NCBI GenBank assembly: GCA_963711255.1
Contig: CAVQDO010000008.1
Location: 248,001-312,000, forward strand
DNA length: 64,000 bases
Origin: GCA-2746365 sp963711255
Lineage (GTDB): Bacteria > Pseudomonadota > Gammaproteobacteria > SZUA-229
Direction: 5' to 3'
The notes under the pieces: generated by a model
Database searches by the model: none
What the model was told of the DNA's origin: nothing
The model's input: the letters and a program-made list of their open reading frames with translations, nothing else
Translations under genes and position numbers: made by a program
Shown: positions 52,108 through 60,807 of the stretch, in pieces
Layout of the letters: every line of letters starts with the position of its first letter
How positions within the stretch are numbered: position 1 is the first letter of the stretch

Positions 52108-53325
52108 ATGAATCAGCCAGCCGTCGAACTTAAACGCACAATCGGTTTGACCTTATTTCTATTTTTCGGTCTGGGTAATATCCTGGGTGCCGGAATTTAT
52201 GTTTTGATCGGTAAGGTAGTCGGTGAAGCCGGTATATATGCACCGATCTCTTTCCTGGTCGCCGCTGTTGTTGCCACTTTTAGCGCCTTTTCTTATAGCG
52301 AGATGTCTGCGCGTTACCCGGTCTCTGCAGGTGAAGCGGTATATATCCAGGAAGGCTTTCAGCTGACATCGCTTTCACGTTTAACAGGCTTGCTCATCGC
52401 ATTAGCTGGTATGGTTTCAGCTGCCACCATATCACGCGGCTTTTACGGTTATTTTTATACGTTTTTTCAGGCGCCAGAATTTTTGATCATCGCCGGTATC
52501 ATATTACTGATGGGACTTCTAACTATCTGGGGCATTTCTCAATCTGTTGGCACTGCTGCAGTATTAACACTGTTTGAGATTTCAGGGTTATTGTTAATTA
52601 TCTGGTCAGGCAAAGACCTGCTTGCCGGAATACCAAACGAAATAGACACCCTGCTACCGCCTTTACAAACATCTGTCTGGACAGGAATTATGCTCGGCGG
52701 CTTTCTCGCATTCTTTGCCTTCATCGGTTTTGAAGACATGGTCAATATCGCCGAAGAAGTAAAAAATCCGCAACGGACGTTACCTGCTGGAATTTTACTT
52801 GCGCTATTAATTGCCACCCTGTTATATGCATTAGTGGCAGTAATTGCAGTCCTGGCACTTGATCAAACCACTCTTTCTGAAAGTACTGCACCACTCGCAG
52901 ACGTGTTATCCGTCACATCCTCTATCGATCCAAAATTCATTAGCGGTATCGGTATGCTTGCTATTATAAATGGTGCACTCATTCAGATGATTATGGCCTC
53001 GCGTATTTTCTACGGCATGGCAAAAAAAGGCTGGATATGGAACAAACTGGCAATAATCAGCAACAAAACACAGACACCGATAAATGCTACATTGTTAGTT
53101 ATCGGAATAATCATGAGCCTGGCATTATGGTTCCCGTTAGAGGCATTGGCTAAAGCAACCAGTTATCTAATCCTTATTGTTTTTGCACTGGTTAATGCTT
53201 CATTGATTTCAATAAAGCGAACTCACGGCCCCGTTGAAGGAGTTATGAACAATCCCATGTGGGTGCCAGTTACCGGGTTTATCACCAGTTTTTGCCTGAT
53301 ACTGTTTCAGCTGTTTATTGGATAA
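52108..53325 (+). CDS. APC-family amino-acid permease
   Basis: A 405-residue inner-membrane transporter with about eleven or twelve helices. TM1 has the unwound substrate motif GLGNILGAGIYVLIG (about 21-35). TM2 and TM3 follow (SEMSARYPVSAGEAVYIQEG), and TM6 has FFAFIGFEDMVNIAEEVKNP (about 205-224), as in the YjdE/cationic amino-acid branch. It probably moves amino acids or polyamines with protons. The substrate cannot be named. It stands alone after the nrd terminator. No gene lies in the following gap 53326-53702, where I see only AT-rich DNA with no clear signal. Confidence 0.9.
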   Translation: MNQPAVELKRTIGLTLFLFFGLGNILGAGIYVLIGKVVGEAGIYAPISFLVAAVVATFSAFSYSEMSARYPVSAGEAVYIQEGFQLTSLSRLTGLLIALAGMVSAATISRGFYGYFYTFFQAPEFLIIAGIILLMGLLTIWGISQSVGTAAVLTLFEISGLLLIIWSGKDLLAGIPNEIDTLLPPLQTSVWTGIMLGGFLAFFAFIGFEDMVNIAEEVKNPQRTLPAGILLALLIATLLYALVAVIAVLALDQTTLSESTAPLADVLSVTSSIDPKFISGIGMLAIINGALIQMIMASRIFYGMAKKGWIWNKLAIISNKTQTPINATLLVIGIIMSLALWFPLEALAKATSYLILIVFALVNASLISIKRTHGPVEGVMNNPMWVPVTGFITSFCLILFQLFIG

Positions 53326-53702
53326 ATAAATATAGCTAATTTAAGGAAGCGTAAGCCTTAATAAAATTAATCATCATAAAATTGATTTAAAAATAATCCT
53401 TCCGTCGCATCAATCAGCCCTTATTTCCACTCGCCTGTTAAATATTAGTCTTTATCGTGAAAATGACATTCCTTCCTGGCCTTTTTCATTGAATAGTCGT
53501 AATAAATGACATGCCTTGTTAATCTTCTCTATTTTTCCCCGGTATAGAAAAACAGTAAAAAGATTAATGACCATTTACCCTGGCCTATCAAATTCCATGA
53601 AAACAGCGTAATAAAATCACTCCTGTGTATCTAGGTGATAGTTACAATAACAGGTACAATATATGCCCTTAAAACATAATCAACTTTTACAGCAGCTATC
53701 AC
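53326..53702. other. Intergenic gap with nothing recognised
   Basis: This 377-base AT-rich stretch before the rimB gene contains no supported gene or repeat. It likely holds the promoter for rimB-rimK. Confidence 0.35.
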
Positions 53703-54173
53703 ATGCGAACATCGAAGAACAATCAAAAGACGACACCTTTAATCACCGTCGGCTGGCGGGAATGGGTTTTACTGCCTGAATTGGGACTGCCCAATATCAA
53801 AGCTAAAATTGATACCGGTGCCAGAACATCCTGTCTGCACGCCTTTTCTGTCGAGCCGTTTAAAAAAGAAGGTATAGAATGGGTTCGCTTTGGCATTCAC
53901 CCGCATCAGGATGATCTCGATACGGAAGTATACGGTGAAGCAATAGTTTCTGATAAACGCATGGTTTCTGATTCAGGAGGCCATAAGGAAGAACGCTATG
54001 TGATAACCACAGAACTGGCTCTGGCAGAACATCGCTGGCCAATTGAAATCACCCTGACCAACAGAGACACCATGTTATTTCGTATGCTACTCGGGCGAAC
54101 AGCCATGGAGAACAAAATTATTGTTAATCCTGCCGAGTCATTTTTACTCGGTAAAAAGAAAAAACATAAATAA
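53703..54173 (+). CDS. rimB: RimB-type retropepsin-like zinc/aspartic protease (PF05618)
   Basis: A 156-residue cytoplasmic protein of the ATP-dependent zinc protease or retropepsin-like group. IKAKIDTGARTSCLHAFSVE (about 33-52) carries the DTGA-type aspartic signature, followed by GHKEERYVITTELALAEHRW and LNLTNRDTMLFRMLLGR-like strands. In Pseudomonas the RimB protein of this family trims glutamate tails added by RimK to ribosomal protein S6. The RimK gene follows after 17 bases, which supports the same role here. Confidence 0.85.
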   Translation: MRTSKNNQKTTPLITVGWREWVLLPELGLPNIKAKIDTGARTSCLHAFSVEPFKKEGIEWVRFGIHPHQDDLDTEVYGEAIVSDKRMVSDSGGHKEERYVITTELALAEHRWPIEITLTNRDTMLFRMLLGRTAMENKIIVNPAESFLLGKKKKHK

Positions 54174-54190
54174 ATTTTAGGAAATACATA

Positions 54191-55096
54191 ATGAAAATCG
54201 CAATCCTGTCACGTAACAAAAACCTCTATTCAACCAGGCGCCTGATCGAAGCCTGTGAACAACGCGGACATGAGGTCACAGTACTTGATGTACTGCGTTC
54301 TTATATGGAAGTAGTTCCAAGCAAGCCCGAAGTCCATTTCAAAGGCAATGTGCTTGATGCATTTGATGCCGTCATTCCGCGAATCGGCGCATCGGTTACC
54401 TTTTACGGCACAGCGGTATTGCGTCAGTTTGAAATGATGGGTGCTTTCCCGCTGAATGAGTCGGTGGCTATTTCACGCTCACGTGACAAGCTTCGCTCAT
54501 TACAGCTATTGTCACGCAGGGGTGTCGGCCTGCCGAGCACCGGCTTCGCCCATGACCCGGATGATATCCAGGATTTGATCAAGATGGTCGGCGGTGCACC
54601 GCTGGTAATCAAGTTACTGGAAGGCACCCAGGGCATTGGTGTGGTACTGGCAGAAACCAAAAAAGCAGCGGAAAGTGTTATCGAAGCTTTCATGGGCCTG
54701 AAGGCAAACATTATGGTTCAGGAATACATTAAAGAAGCCGGTGGTGCCGACATCCGCTGTTTTGTTGTTGGTGATAAAGTTGTCGCCACCATGATGCGTC
54801 AGGCCCTGCCCGGTGAATTCCGCTCAAACCTGCATCGCGGCGGTTCTGCTACGTTAATTAAAATAACCCCGGCTGAACGCGCTACCGCGGTAAAAGCCGC
54901 TAAAGTCATGGGGCTTAATGTCGCCGGTGTCGATCTTCTGCGTTCAGAACGTGGGCCGCTGGTTATGGAAGTCAACTCTTCACCCGGTCTTGAAGGCATC
55001 GAAAAATCGACCGGCAAGGATATCGCCGGCATGATAATCGATTTCATCGAAAAAAATGCCAAACCACACAAAACAAAAACTCGAGGTAAAGGCTAG
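54191..55096 (+). CDS. rimK: RimK ATP-grasp ligase (S6 glutamate ligase)
   Basis: A 301-residue ATP-grasp enzyme that adds glutamates to the C-terminus of ribosomal protein S6. The start MKIAILSRNKNLYSTRRLIE is typical of RimK. The ATP-grasp core shows GGAPLVIKLLEGTQGIGVVL (about 136-155), FMGLKANIMVQEYIKEAGG, and the metal-binding MEVNSSPGLEGIEKSTG (about 258-274). It lies in an apparent operon rimB-rimK-deacylase. RimA, the c-di-GMP phosphodiesterase found with these in Pseudomonas, is not in the window. Confidence 0.96.
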   Translation: MKIAILSRNKNLYSTRRLIEACEQRGHEVTVLDVLRSYMEVVPSKPEVHFKGNVLDAFDAVIPRIGASVTFYGTAVLRQFEMMGAFPLNESVAISRSRDKLRSLQLLSRRGVGLPSTGFAHDPDDIQDLIKMVGGAPLVIKLLEGTQGIGVVLAETKKAAESVIEAFMGLKANIMVQEYIKEAGGADIRCFVVGDKVVATMMRQALPGEFRSNLHRGGSATLIKITPAERATAVKAAKVMGLNVAGVDLLRSERGPLVMEVNSSPGLEGIEKSTGKDIAGMIIDFIEKNAKPHKTKTRGKG

Positions 55097-55100
55097 CTGC

Positions 55101-56153
55101 ATGGTCCATAAGCCACTAACGATCAACGGCATTACTTTCGCTGCCGGAACAAGCGCAACCGTGGAACTGCCCGTTGGCCGGTTGTATACCCATGCACCAA
55201 TGACCATGCCTGTGCATGTTGTTAAAGGTAAAAAATCAGGCCCGCGTTTGTTTATCAGTGCAGCCATTCACGGTGATGAAATTAATGGTGTCGAAATCAT
55301 TCGCCGGCTACTGAAACTGCCCGCACTGAAACGCCTTCGTGGCACTATTATTGCGGTACCCATTGTTAATGTTCATGGTTTAATAAACCATTCGCGTTAT
55401 TTGCCCGACAGGCGCGACCTGAACCGTTCATTCCCGGGCTCGGAAAAAGGCTCGATTGCTGCAAGGCTTGCTCACCTGCTAATGTCCGAGATTGTCAGCC
55501 AGAGTTCACATGGCATAGACCTGCATACCGGTGCAATTCATCGCAGTAACCTGCCGCAAATTCGCGCCAACCTTGACGATGAAGAAACGGATAAGTTAGC
55601 CAGGGCGTTTAACGTGCCGGTCATTATTTCTGCCAACCTGCGCGACGGCTCGCTTCGTGAAGCCGCGGCGACACATGGCATTCCGATGCTTCTCTATGAA
55701 GCAGGCGAGGCACTACGTTTTGATGAAGTATCAATTCGTGCAGGTGTTAAAGGCATTATAAATGTCATGCGTACCCTGGAGATGCTGCCGCCTTCTCGCA
55801 GTAAAATGCCTAGAAAAATCGAACCTATGGTTGCACGTTCGAGTTCATGGGTGCGTGCACCCGATAGCGGAATTTTGCGCGCAATGGTGCCGTTGGGCAG
55901 CCGTGTAAAAAAAGGCACTTTGCTGGGCATGGTCGCTGATCCATTTGGTGAAACAGAAATGGAAGTAACATCAGCTTATAATGGTATTGTCATTGGCCGC
56001 ACTAACCTTCCCCTGGTCAATGAAGGTGACGCTTTATTTCATATCGCCCGATTTGAAAAAATAATCGAAGCGGCGCATAAGGTTGATGAGTTTAATGAAG
56101 AACACTCGCCTGAAATGATCTCATCACCGAACTCGGAAAGCCCTATAATTTAG
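55101..56153 (+). CDS. Succinylglutamate desuccinylase/aspartoacylase-type zinc hydrolase
   Basis: About 350 residues from ATG 55101 (four bases after the rimK stop; a frame from 55056 overlaps rimK). It is a zinc hydrolase of the AstE/ASPA group (M14-like). RLFISAAIHGDEINGVEIIR carries the HxxE zinc site (about 51-70), followed by VPIVNVHGLINHSRYLPDRR and DLNRSFPGSEKG, with the second histidine in GIDLHTGAIHRSNL. The last part is a biotin-lipoyl-like segment (PDSGILRAMVPLGSRVKKGT). It closes the rim cluster, so it might act on acylated or glutamylated peptides (inference). Confidence 0.9.
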   Translation: MVHKPLTINGITFAAGTSATVELPVGRLYTHAPMTMPVHVVKGKKSGPRLFISAAIHGDEINGVEIIRRLLKLPALKRLRGTIIAVPIVNVHGLINHSRYLPDRRDLNRSFPGSEKGSIAARLAHLLMSEIVSQSSHGIDLHTGAIHRSNLPQIRANLDDEETDKLARAFNVPVIISANLRDGSLREAAATHGIPMLLYEAGEALRFDEVSIRAGVKGIINVMRTLEMLPPSRSKMPRKIEPMVARSSSWVRAPDSGILRAMVPLGSRVKKGTLLGMVADPFGETEMEVTSAYNGIVIGRTNLPLVNEGDALFHIARFEKIIEAAHKVDEFNEEHSPEMISSPNSESPII

Positions 56154-56252
56154 GGTCTGAAGGCACGCTTCGAATAAAGCGTAGAAATATTATCAGCGCC
56201 CTTATGCTGATTTTTATAAATGGAACATCCAGGTTTTTAGATCAACAATACG

Positions 56253-57149
56253 TCAAGGCTTTTTCCTTTGCTTCAGGCGGTAATGATTTTTGATTTTCTT
56301 CCAGGCTTCCTCGGCAGAATCTACGTATTCAAAAAGCTCGAGATCAGATTCGTCAATAGTGCCCTCTTCCACCAGTGCGTCAAAGTTGATAACACGCTGC
56401 CAGTACTCACGGCCCATTAATAATACTGGCACAGGTTTAATTTTTCGCGTTTGAATCAGGGTCAACGTCTCAAATAATTCATCCAGTGTACCGAAGCCGC
56501 CAGGACAGGCCACCAGCGCCCGTGCGCGTTTTAAAAAGTGCATTTTACGTATGGCAAAATAGTGAAACTGAAAACACAGCTCAGGTGTAATGTATAAATT
56601 CGGCTGCTGCTCAAAAGGCAGGACAATATTAAGGCCAATGCTATTACCGCCTGCATCCGAGGCACCACGATTAGCCGCCTCCATAATACCCGGCCCGCCA
56701 CCGGTGATAACCACAAGCTCACACTGTTTCGAATCTTCTGTTATCAGACGCGCCAGCTCACGTGCTTCATCATAATACTGAACGTTCGATAGTACGCGAC
56801 TGGCAATCTTAACTTTTGCTGCCAGCGCCGAATCCAGTGGCGCTTCACTGGCTAATTTTTCTGCATCTTGCAGGCGCTGTATAGCTGTCTCCTTGTCTGG
56901 AATGCGTGCACTGCCGAAAATAACAACGGTAGAATGAATACCGTATTCCTGCTGCAGCAAATCCGGCTTCAGCAATTCCAGCTGTAAGCGTACCGGGCGA
57001 AGCTCATCACGCAGCATAAATTCTTCATCGGTATAGGCCAGACGGTAAGAAGGCGAACGGGTCTGAACAGTATCCGCGACAAGCCTGGCAGCACTGACAT
57101 CTTCTTCAGCTGAAGGAAAGGTATCATTCGGTATTTTAACTCGTGTCAT
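56253..57149 (-). CDS. LOG-family (Rossmann) protein
   Basis: A 298-residue cytoplasmic protein of the LOG or lysine-decarboxylase-like Rossmann fold. VVIFGSARIPDKETAIQRLQ starts the domain (about 72-91). The family signatures are ELVVITGGGPGIMEAANRGA (about 145-164) and ARALVACPGGFGTLDELFET. This larger form has an extra N-terminal region of about 70 residues. LOG proteins cleave nucleotide monophosphates to bases in some organisms. A gene of the opposite strand ends 100 bases before. Confidence 0.92.
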   Translation of the reverse strand: MTRVKIPNDTFPSAEEDVSAARLVADTVQTRSPSYRLAYTDEEFMLRDELRPVRLQLELLKPDLLQQEYGIHSTVVIFGSARIPDKETAIQRLQDAEKLASEAPLDSALAAKVKIASRVLSNVQYYDEARELARLITEDSKQCELVVITGGGPGIMEAANRGASDAGGNSIGLNIVLPFEQQPNLYITPELCFQFHYFAIRKMHFLKRARALVACPGGFGTLDELFETLTLIQTRKIKPVPVLLMGREYWQRVINFDALVEEGTIDESDLELFEYVDSAEEAWKKIKNHYRLKQRKKP

Positions 57150-57428
57150 CTAATCATCGCTCTTTGAATTTCGATAGTTACCTGGAATGGCTAAATCTCA
57201 CTGTTTGCTTATTCAAGCTGTAAAAATAAAGCGGCCAGAATTAAAACACCAGTAAGCCAGACCAGTATATAAATCCTCATCGCGCGTTTGGCTTTTCCTT
57301 TTGCCACCATGTTCTGGGACTGATTCCCTAATCAGCTTCATCCATACTCCGCATATTTTTTTAATATTAGAAAGTTATTTATTCGACCATATTAACTGAG
57401 ACTGTTAATAATTCACATGTTAATAACA

Positions 57429-58454
57429 TTATTCACGATGACTAATGCCTCGTAACAGACGGCCAAGAATATCAGTGCCGGTAATTACACGTTTTTCGTC
57501 AGACCAGAGAAGGATCAGATCATTATCAATAACATCATTCGCTGCAGAGGCTCCTTTAACTTCCAGTTTTGAAAGCACTTTACCAAGCAGGGTTTTCGCG
57601 TTAGTCACAAGAACAGGACGGTGGCAAAAGTTATAAGGGTTTACCTGCTCGCTGCCAAATACCGCTGCACGCAAAAAAGCATTTGCATTTAATACCAGGT
57701 TCGGCTGATTATTCTCATCAGTGATAATGACCCACTTCTTGCCGGAGCGATTCAGGCTTAACAAAAAAGGATCATCCTGTTTACCTTCAAATTCGGGGAA
57801 CACTGGCAGACCTTCGTTTGTCGGCAGACTGATAATGCTATCCGCGTCTAAAACCTCGCCTTCCTGGGTCACTACAATATCATCCAGTTTTAAAAAGTTC
57901 ATCGCACCGATACCTTCCATATGACTCACGTCCGAGTCATCGGATTCTATGTGTTTACGAATCACCGTATGTAAATCACTTTCTTTGAAATAGCTGATAC
58001 CCTCTTTACCCAGCCAGCGATCCAGTACCAGCGCACTGGGCTTGGCCACCGGGTAAAGCAGTAGCTGGTAAAAACGTAACACCGGAGCAAGCAAAGACCC
58101 CATACGCATAGCGTGCCGCGAAAAATATGCCTGCGGGGCAATTTCACCGGCAAATGTAATTAGTATCGTGGAAAACATAAAAGCAGTCAGCCCCGCCATC
58201 ACAGAATTAGACAGCAGGGTCAACAGCACGTTAATACCAACGTTGCCCCAGAGTACCGTTGTCAAAAGAAAGTTAACGTCCTTGCGCAATTCCAGGATCC
58301 TGATAGCTGCCGGATTTTTTGACTGCGCTTCCACCTCCAGTCGCAGGCGACTGATGCCTAACAGGGCCAGGTTTAAACCAGAGAACATTGCCGACTGACT
58401 TATACAGAATATAATACCTGCCCACACCAGGGCATTGGCCGACACTGTTTCCAT
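57429..58454 (-). CDS. DUF21/CNNM-type transporter-like protein with CBS region
   Basis: A 341-residue membrane protein. The DUF21 part (about 1-150) has helices and the motif VNFLLTTVLWGNVGINVLLT then LITFAGEIAPQAYFSRHAMR. It is followed by a cytoplasmic CBS-like portion (about 180-340, FLKLDDIVVTQEGEVLDADS, KWVIITDENNQPNL). It lacks the CorC/HlyC transporter-associated end, as shorter members do. The family is linked to magnesium or cobalt efflux. It stands alone between convergent and divergent genes. Confidence 0.9.
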   Translation of the reverse strand: METVSANALVWAGIIFCISQSAMFSGLNLALLGISRLRLEVEAQSKNPAAIRILELRKDVNFLLTTVLWGNVGINVLLTLLSNSVMAGLTAFMFSTILITFAGEIAPQAYFSRHAMRMGSLLAPVLRFYQLLLYPVAKPSALVLDRWLGKEGISYFKESDLHTVIRKHIESDDSDVSHMEGIGAMNFLKLDDIVVTQEGEVLDADSIISLPTNEGLPVFPEFEGKQDDPFLLSLNRSGKKWVIITDENNQPNLVLNANAFLRAAVFGSEQVNPYNFCHRPVLVTNAKTLLGKVLSKLEVKGASAANDVIDNDLILLWSDEKRVITGTDILGRLLRGISHRE

Positions 58455-58537
58455 AGATAGAACCTCAAATAATCATTTTTAATAGCGTATACTAAGGCCT
58501 GATTTTACGCCATCGGTGAACGCCCGTAACAGATATT

Positions 58538-59170
58538 ATGGAACACTGGACTGAATACACGCGATTTTTTGTTGCACTGTTTGTGATACTCGATCCGTTT
58601 GCTGCAGTGCCGATCTATCTCGCCCTGACTAAGACATATAGCGACACCGATCGCGGTCGCATTGCTAACATTTCTGCTATTACGGTTTTACTGGTACTGG
58701 TGGTCGCTTCATTGACCGGCGAGGCGCTGTTGAACGGAATGGGTACCAGTCTGGCCTCCTTTCGTGTCGGCGGCGGCATTGTATTATTGCTTATGGCGCT
58801 TGCCATGTTAAACGGGCAAACAGGCTCCGTGCGCACAACCCCGCAAGAAGAAGCCGAAGCTGAAGACCGAAGTGCTATTGCCGTGGTACCGCTGGCGATT
58901 CCATTAATGGCCGGTCCGGGTTCGATTAGTACTGTCATTATCCAGATGCACCGTTCAGACACCGAGTACCACGTGCTGCTGGTAATTGGCACTATTATTC
59001 TGGTATGCCTTTTACTGTGGATTGTTTTACGCCTGGCAACCACCATCGGCAAAGTATTAGGCCAGATAGGGCTCAATATTATCAACCGGCTGTTCGGCCT
59101 TATCCTCGCCGCCATCGCGGTGGAAATTATGGCAAATGGACTAAAACAGTTATTCCCCGTATTAAGTTAA
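58538..59170 (+). CDS. MarC-family membrane protein
   Basis: A 210-residue inner-membrane protein with six helices. FFVALFVILDPFAAVPIYLA (about 10-29) holds the family's DPF motif, and IAVVPLAIPLMAGPGSISTV the second (IPLMAGPG). The end INRLFGLILAAIAVEIMANG matches the family closing helix. MarC was once linked to drug resistance but its real function is not known. It is divergent from the DUF21 gene. Confidence 0.94.
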   Translation: MEHWTEYTRFFVALFVILDPFAAVPIYLALTKTYSDTDRGRIANISAITVLLVLVVASLTGEALLNGMGTSLASFRVGGGIVLLLMALAMLNGQTGSVRTTPQEEAEAEDRSAIAVVPLAIPLMAGPGSISTVIIQMHRSDTEYHVLLVIGTIILVCLLLWIVLRLATTIGKVLGQIGLNIINRLFGLILAAIAVEIMANGLKQLFPVLS

Positions 59171-59545
59171 ACACCTGCAATGAACAGGCTCTGCCATGAC
59201 AAATACTGACAATTCACAGCCTGCATATGTCACAACTATGTAAACCTTTGTAAAAACACGGCAGAAAAACTCGCATTAAAATCAATTATTTACTAGTATT
59301 CACAACAAGCTGATAAGACCTGACGACTACTGACAAATAGTCAGTAAATAAGTAGCTTAACCACTGTGCAAGTTACCGTTTTAACGTTAGACTGCCAGTG
59401 AACACATCCATGGTTTACCCGGTGGGGATAGATTTAGCCGTAAGGAAGATCAGGGTGAGCAGCAGTAAGCCAGCTGTTTAACAAAGCTAAAGAAAGAATA
59501 CTATTGGCCGTTAATACGAATGAAAACTTTATTGCGGAGTATTGA
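59171..59545. other. Intergenic gap before a small gene
   Basis: A 375-base stretch with no supported long gene and no recognised repeat. It contains a modest GC-rich patch near 59415-59475 that could be a leader RNA; no known riboswitch pattern was recognised. Confidence 0.3.
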
Positions 59546-59680
59546 ATGAAAATATGTGCTAAATGCAAAGAAAGAGAGCATTGCGCCGAGTTACCCGGTA
59601 TATGCCTTAAGCTTCCTTGCGTACTTGCAGCCACCGTGGCTGTCATGGTAGTGGTTTTTATTTATAACAGCACACTTTAA
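59546..59680 (+). CDS. Small cysteine-rich single-span membrane protein (44 residues)
   Basis: The ATG at 59546 has GCGGAGT about five bases upstream. The protein reads MKICAKCKEREHCAELPG, then a cysteine-rich turn (ICLKLPC) and a membrane helix (VLAATVAVMVVVFIY). Five cysteines (positions 4, 7, 13, 20 and 25) precede the helix, and CxxC at 4-7 could bind iron or zinc. It is too short for most gene finders and I do not recognise its family. The pattern of cysteines plus one helix resembles iron-related small proteins, but that is inference. Confidence 0.6.
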   Translation: MKICAKCKEREHCAELPGICLKLPCVLAATVAVMVVVFIYNSTL

Positions 59681-59865
59681 GAATTATCACGCTCTAACAC
59701 TATAATCATCTAGCAGGAAGATTATACAAGTCGTTTTACGACCGTATTCCCTACGCCTCATATTACGTATCGCTCTACAACATCTCGAAGATACACTGAC
59801 CGTGTCATTTATTATTAGTAATTTAGTCAGGTTTTAAAACCGCGCGTTTATAAACCGCAGATTAA

Positions 59866-60660
59866 TCAGGCCTTACTATTTTTAACCACTAGCTCGACCG
59901 CTTTCGCAGCCGCAGCAAAACCAAAACTGCCCGTTACCATGAGCGATGAACCGTAGCCAAAACTGCAGTCCAGTGATAAACCGGCCACCCCCGGTTTCTG
60001 AAAACCCACCTTGCCATCCTTATCAGGATAACGTTGCTGTTGCGTTGAAAAAACACAGGGTACGCCAAAGCTTCGTTTCGGGTTACGGGTAAAATTATGT
60101 AGCTGGCGAAGCGCCAGCCGCACCGATGACGCTAGCGGATCGTTCCAGGTCCGCGACAAATCATTTATCTGAATCTGTGTCGGATCAGTTAGCCCGCCTG
60201 CGCCGCCCGTCGCTACCACCGGCAAGCGGTTACGCCTGCAGAAATAAATCATTAGCGCTTTATATTTAATACGGTCAATTGCATCAATGACACAGTCAAA
60301 CCTGTTTTCTGCATCTGGCAGCAACAACTCAAAAATATTGTCGTTATCCAGGTATTGCTCGACAGTATTACACTGGCATTCCGGGTTGATATCCAGTATC
60401 CGCTGTTTCATCACCGCTGCCTTCATTTGACCAACGGTAGAACCCAGGGTATGGCACTGCCGGTTGATATTACTGAGTGAAATGTCATCGCCATCGATCA
60501 GCGTTATCTGTTTAACACCGGTACGCGCCAGTGCTTCTGCCGCCCACGAGCCAACACCGCCGATACCGACTACGCAAATATGCGAATTCTGTATTTTCTC
60601 CAGCTCCACTTCGCCATAGACCCGCGCCAGTGAAGCAAAACGTTCTTCATTATTGCTCAT
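59866..60660 (-). CDS. tcdA: tRNA threonylcarbamoyladenosine dehydratase TcdA
   Basis: A 264-residue E1-like enzyme (CsdL/YgdL) that cyclises t6A at tRNA position 37. It starts RFASLARVYGEVELEKIQNS, then the ATP-binding ICVVGIGGVGSWAAEALART (about 28-47) and DDISLSNINRQCHTLGSTVG. Further motifs are CVIDAIDRIKYKALMIYFCR and VVATGGAGGLTDPTQIQIND. No extra sulfur-carrier domain is present. It is on the opposite strand from rimO and alone. Confidence 0.95.
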   Translation of the reverse strand: MSNNEERFASLARVYGEVELEKIQNSHICVVGIGGVGSWAAEALARTGVKQITLIDGDDISLSNINRQCHTLGSTVGQMKAAVMKQRILDINPECQCNTVEQYLDNDNIFELLLPDAENRFDCVIDAIDRIKYKALMIYFCRRNRLPVVATGGAGGLTDPTQIQINDLSRTWNDPLASSVRLALRQLHNFTRNPKRSFGVPCVFSTQQQRYPDKDGKVGFQKPGVAGLSLDCSFGYGSSLMVTGSFGFAAAAKAVELVVKNSKA

Positions 60661-60807
60661 ACTTCAATTTAATTTCAATTTCCGTCACCCTGAACCGCTG
60701 CAGCCTGCGCCATCAATGACTTATCATTACAAAAACGTGTGTGAAATCACTCGTTTACTATTGGCTCTATCACTGTTAAAATAGCCTTTTTTTGAAATCC
60801 GCTATTT

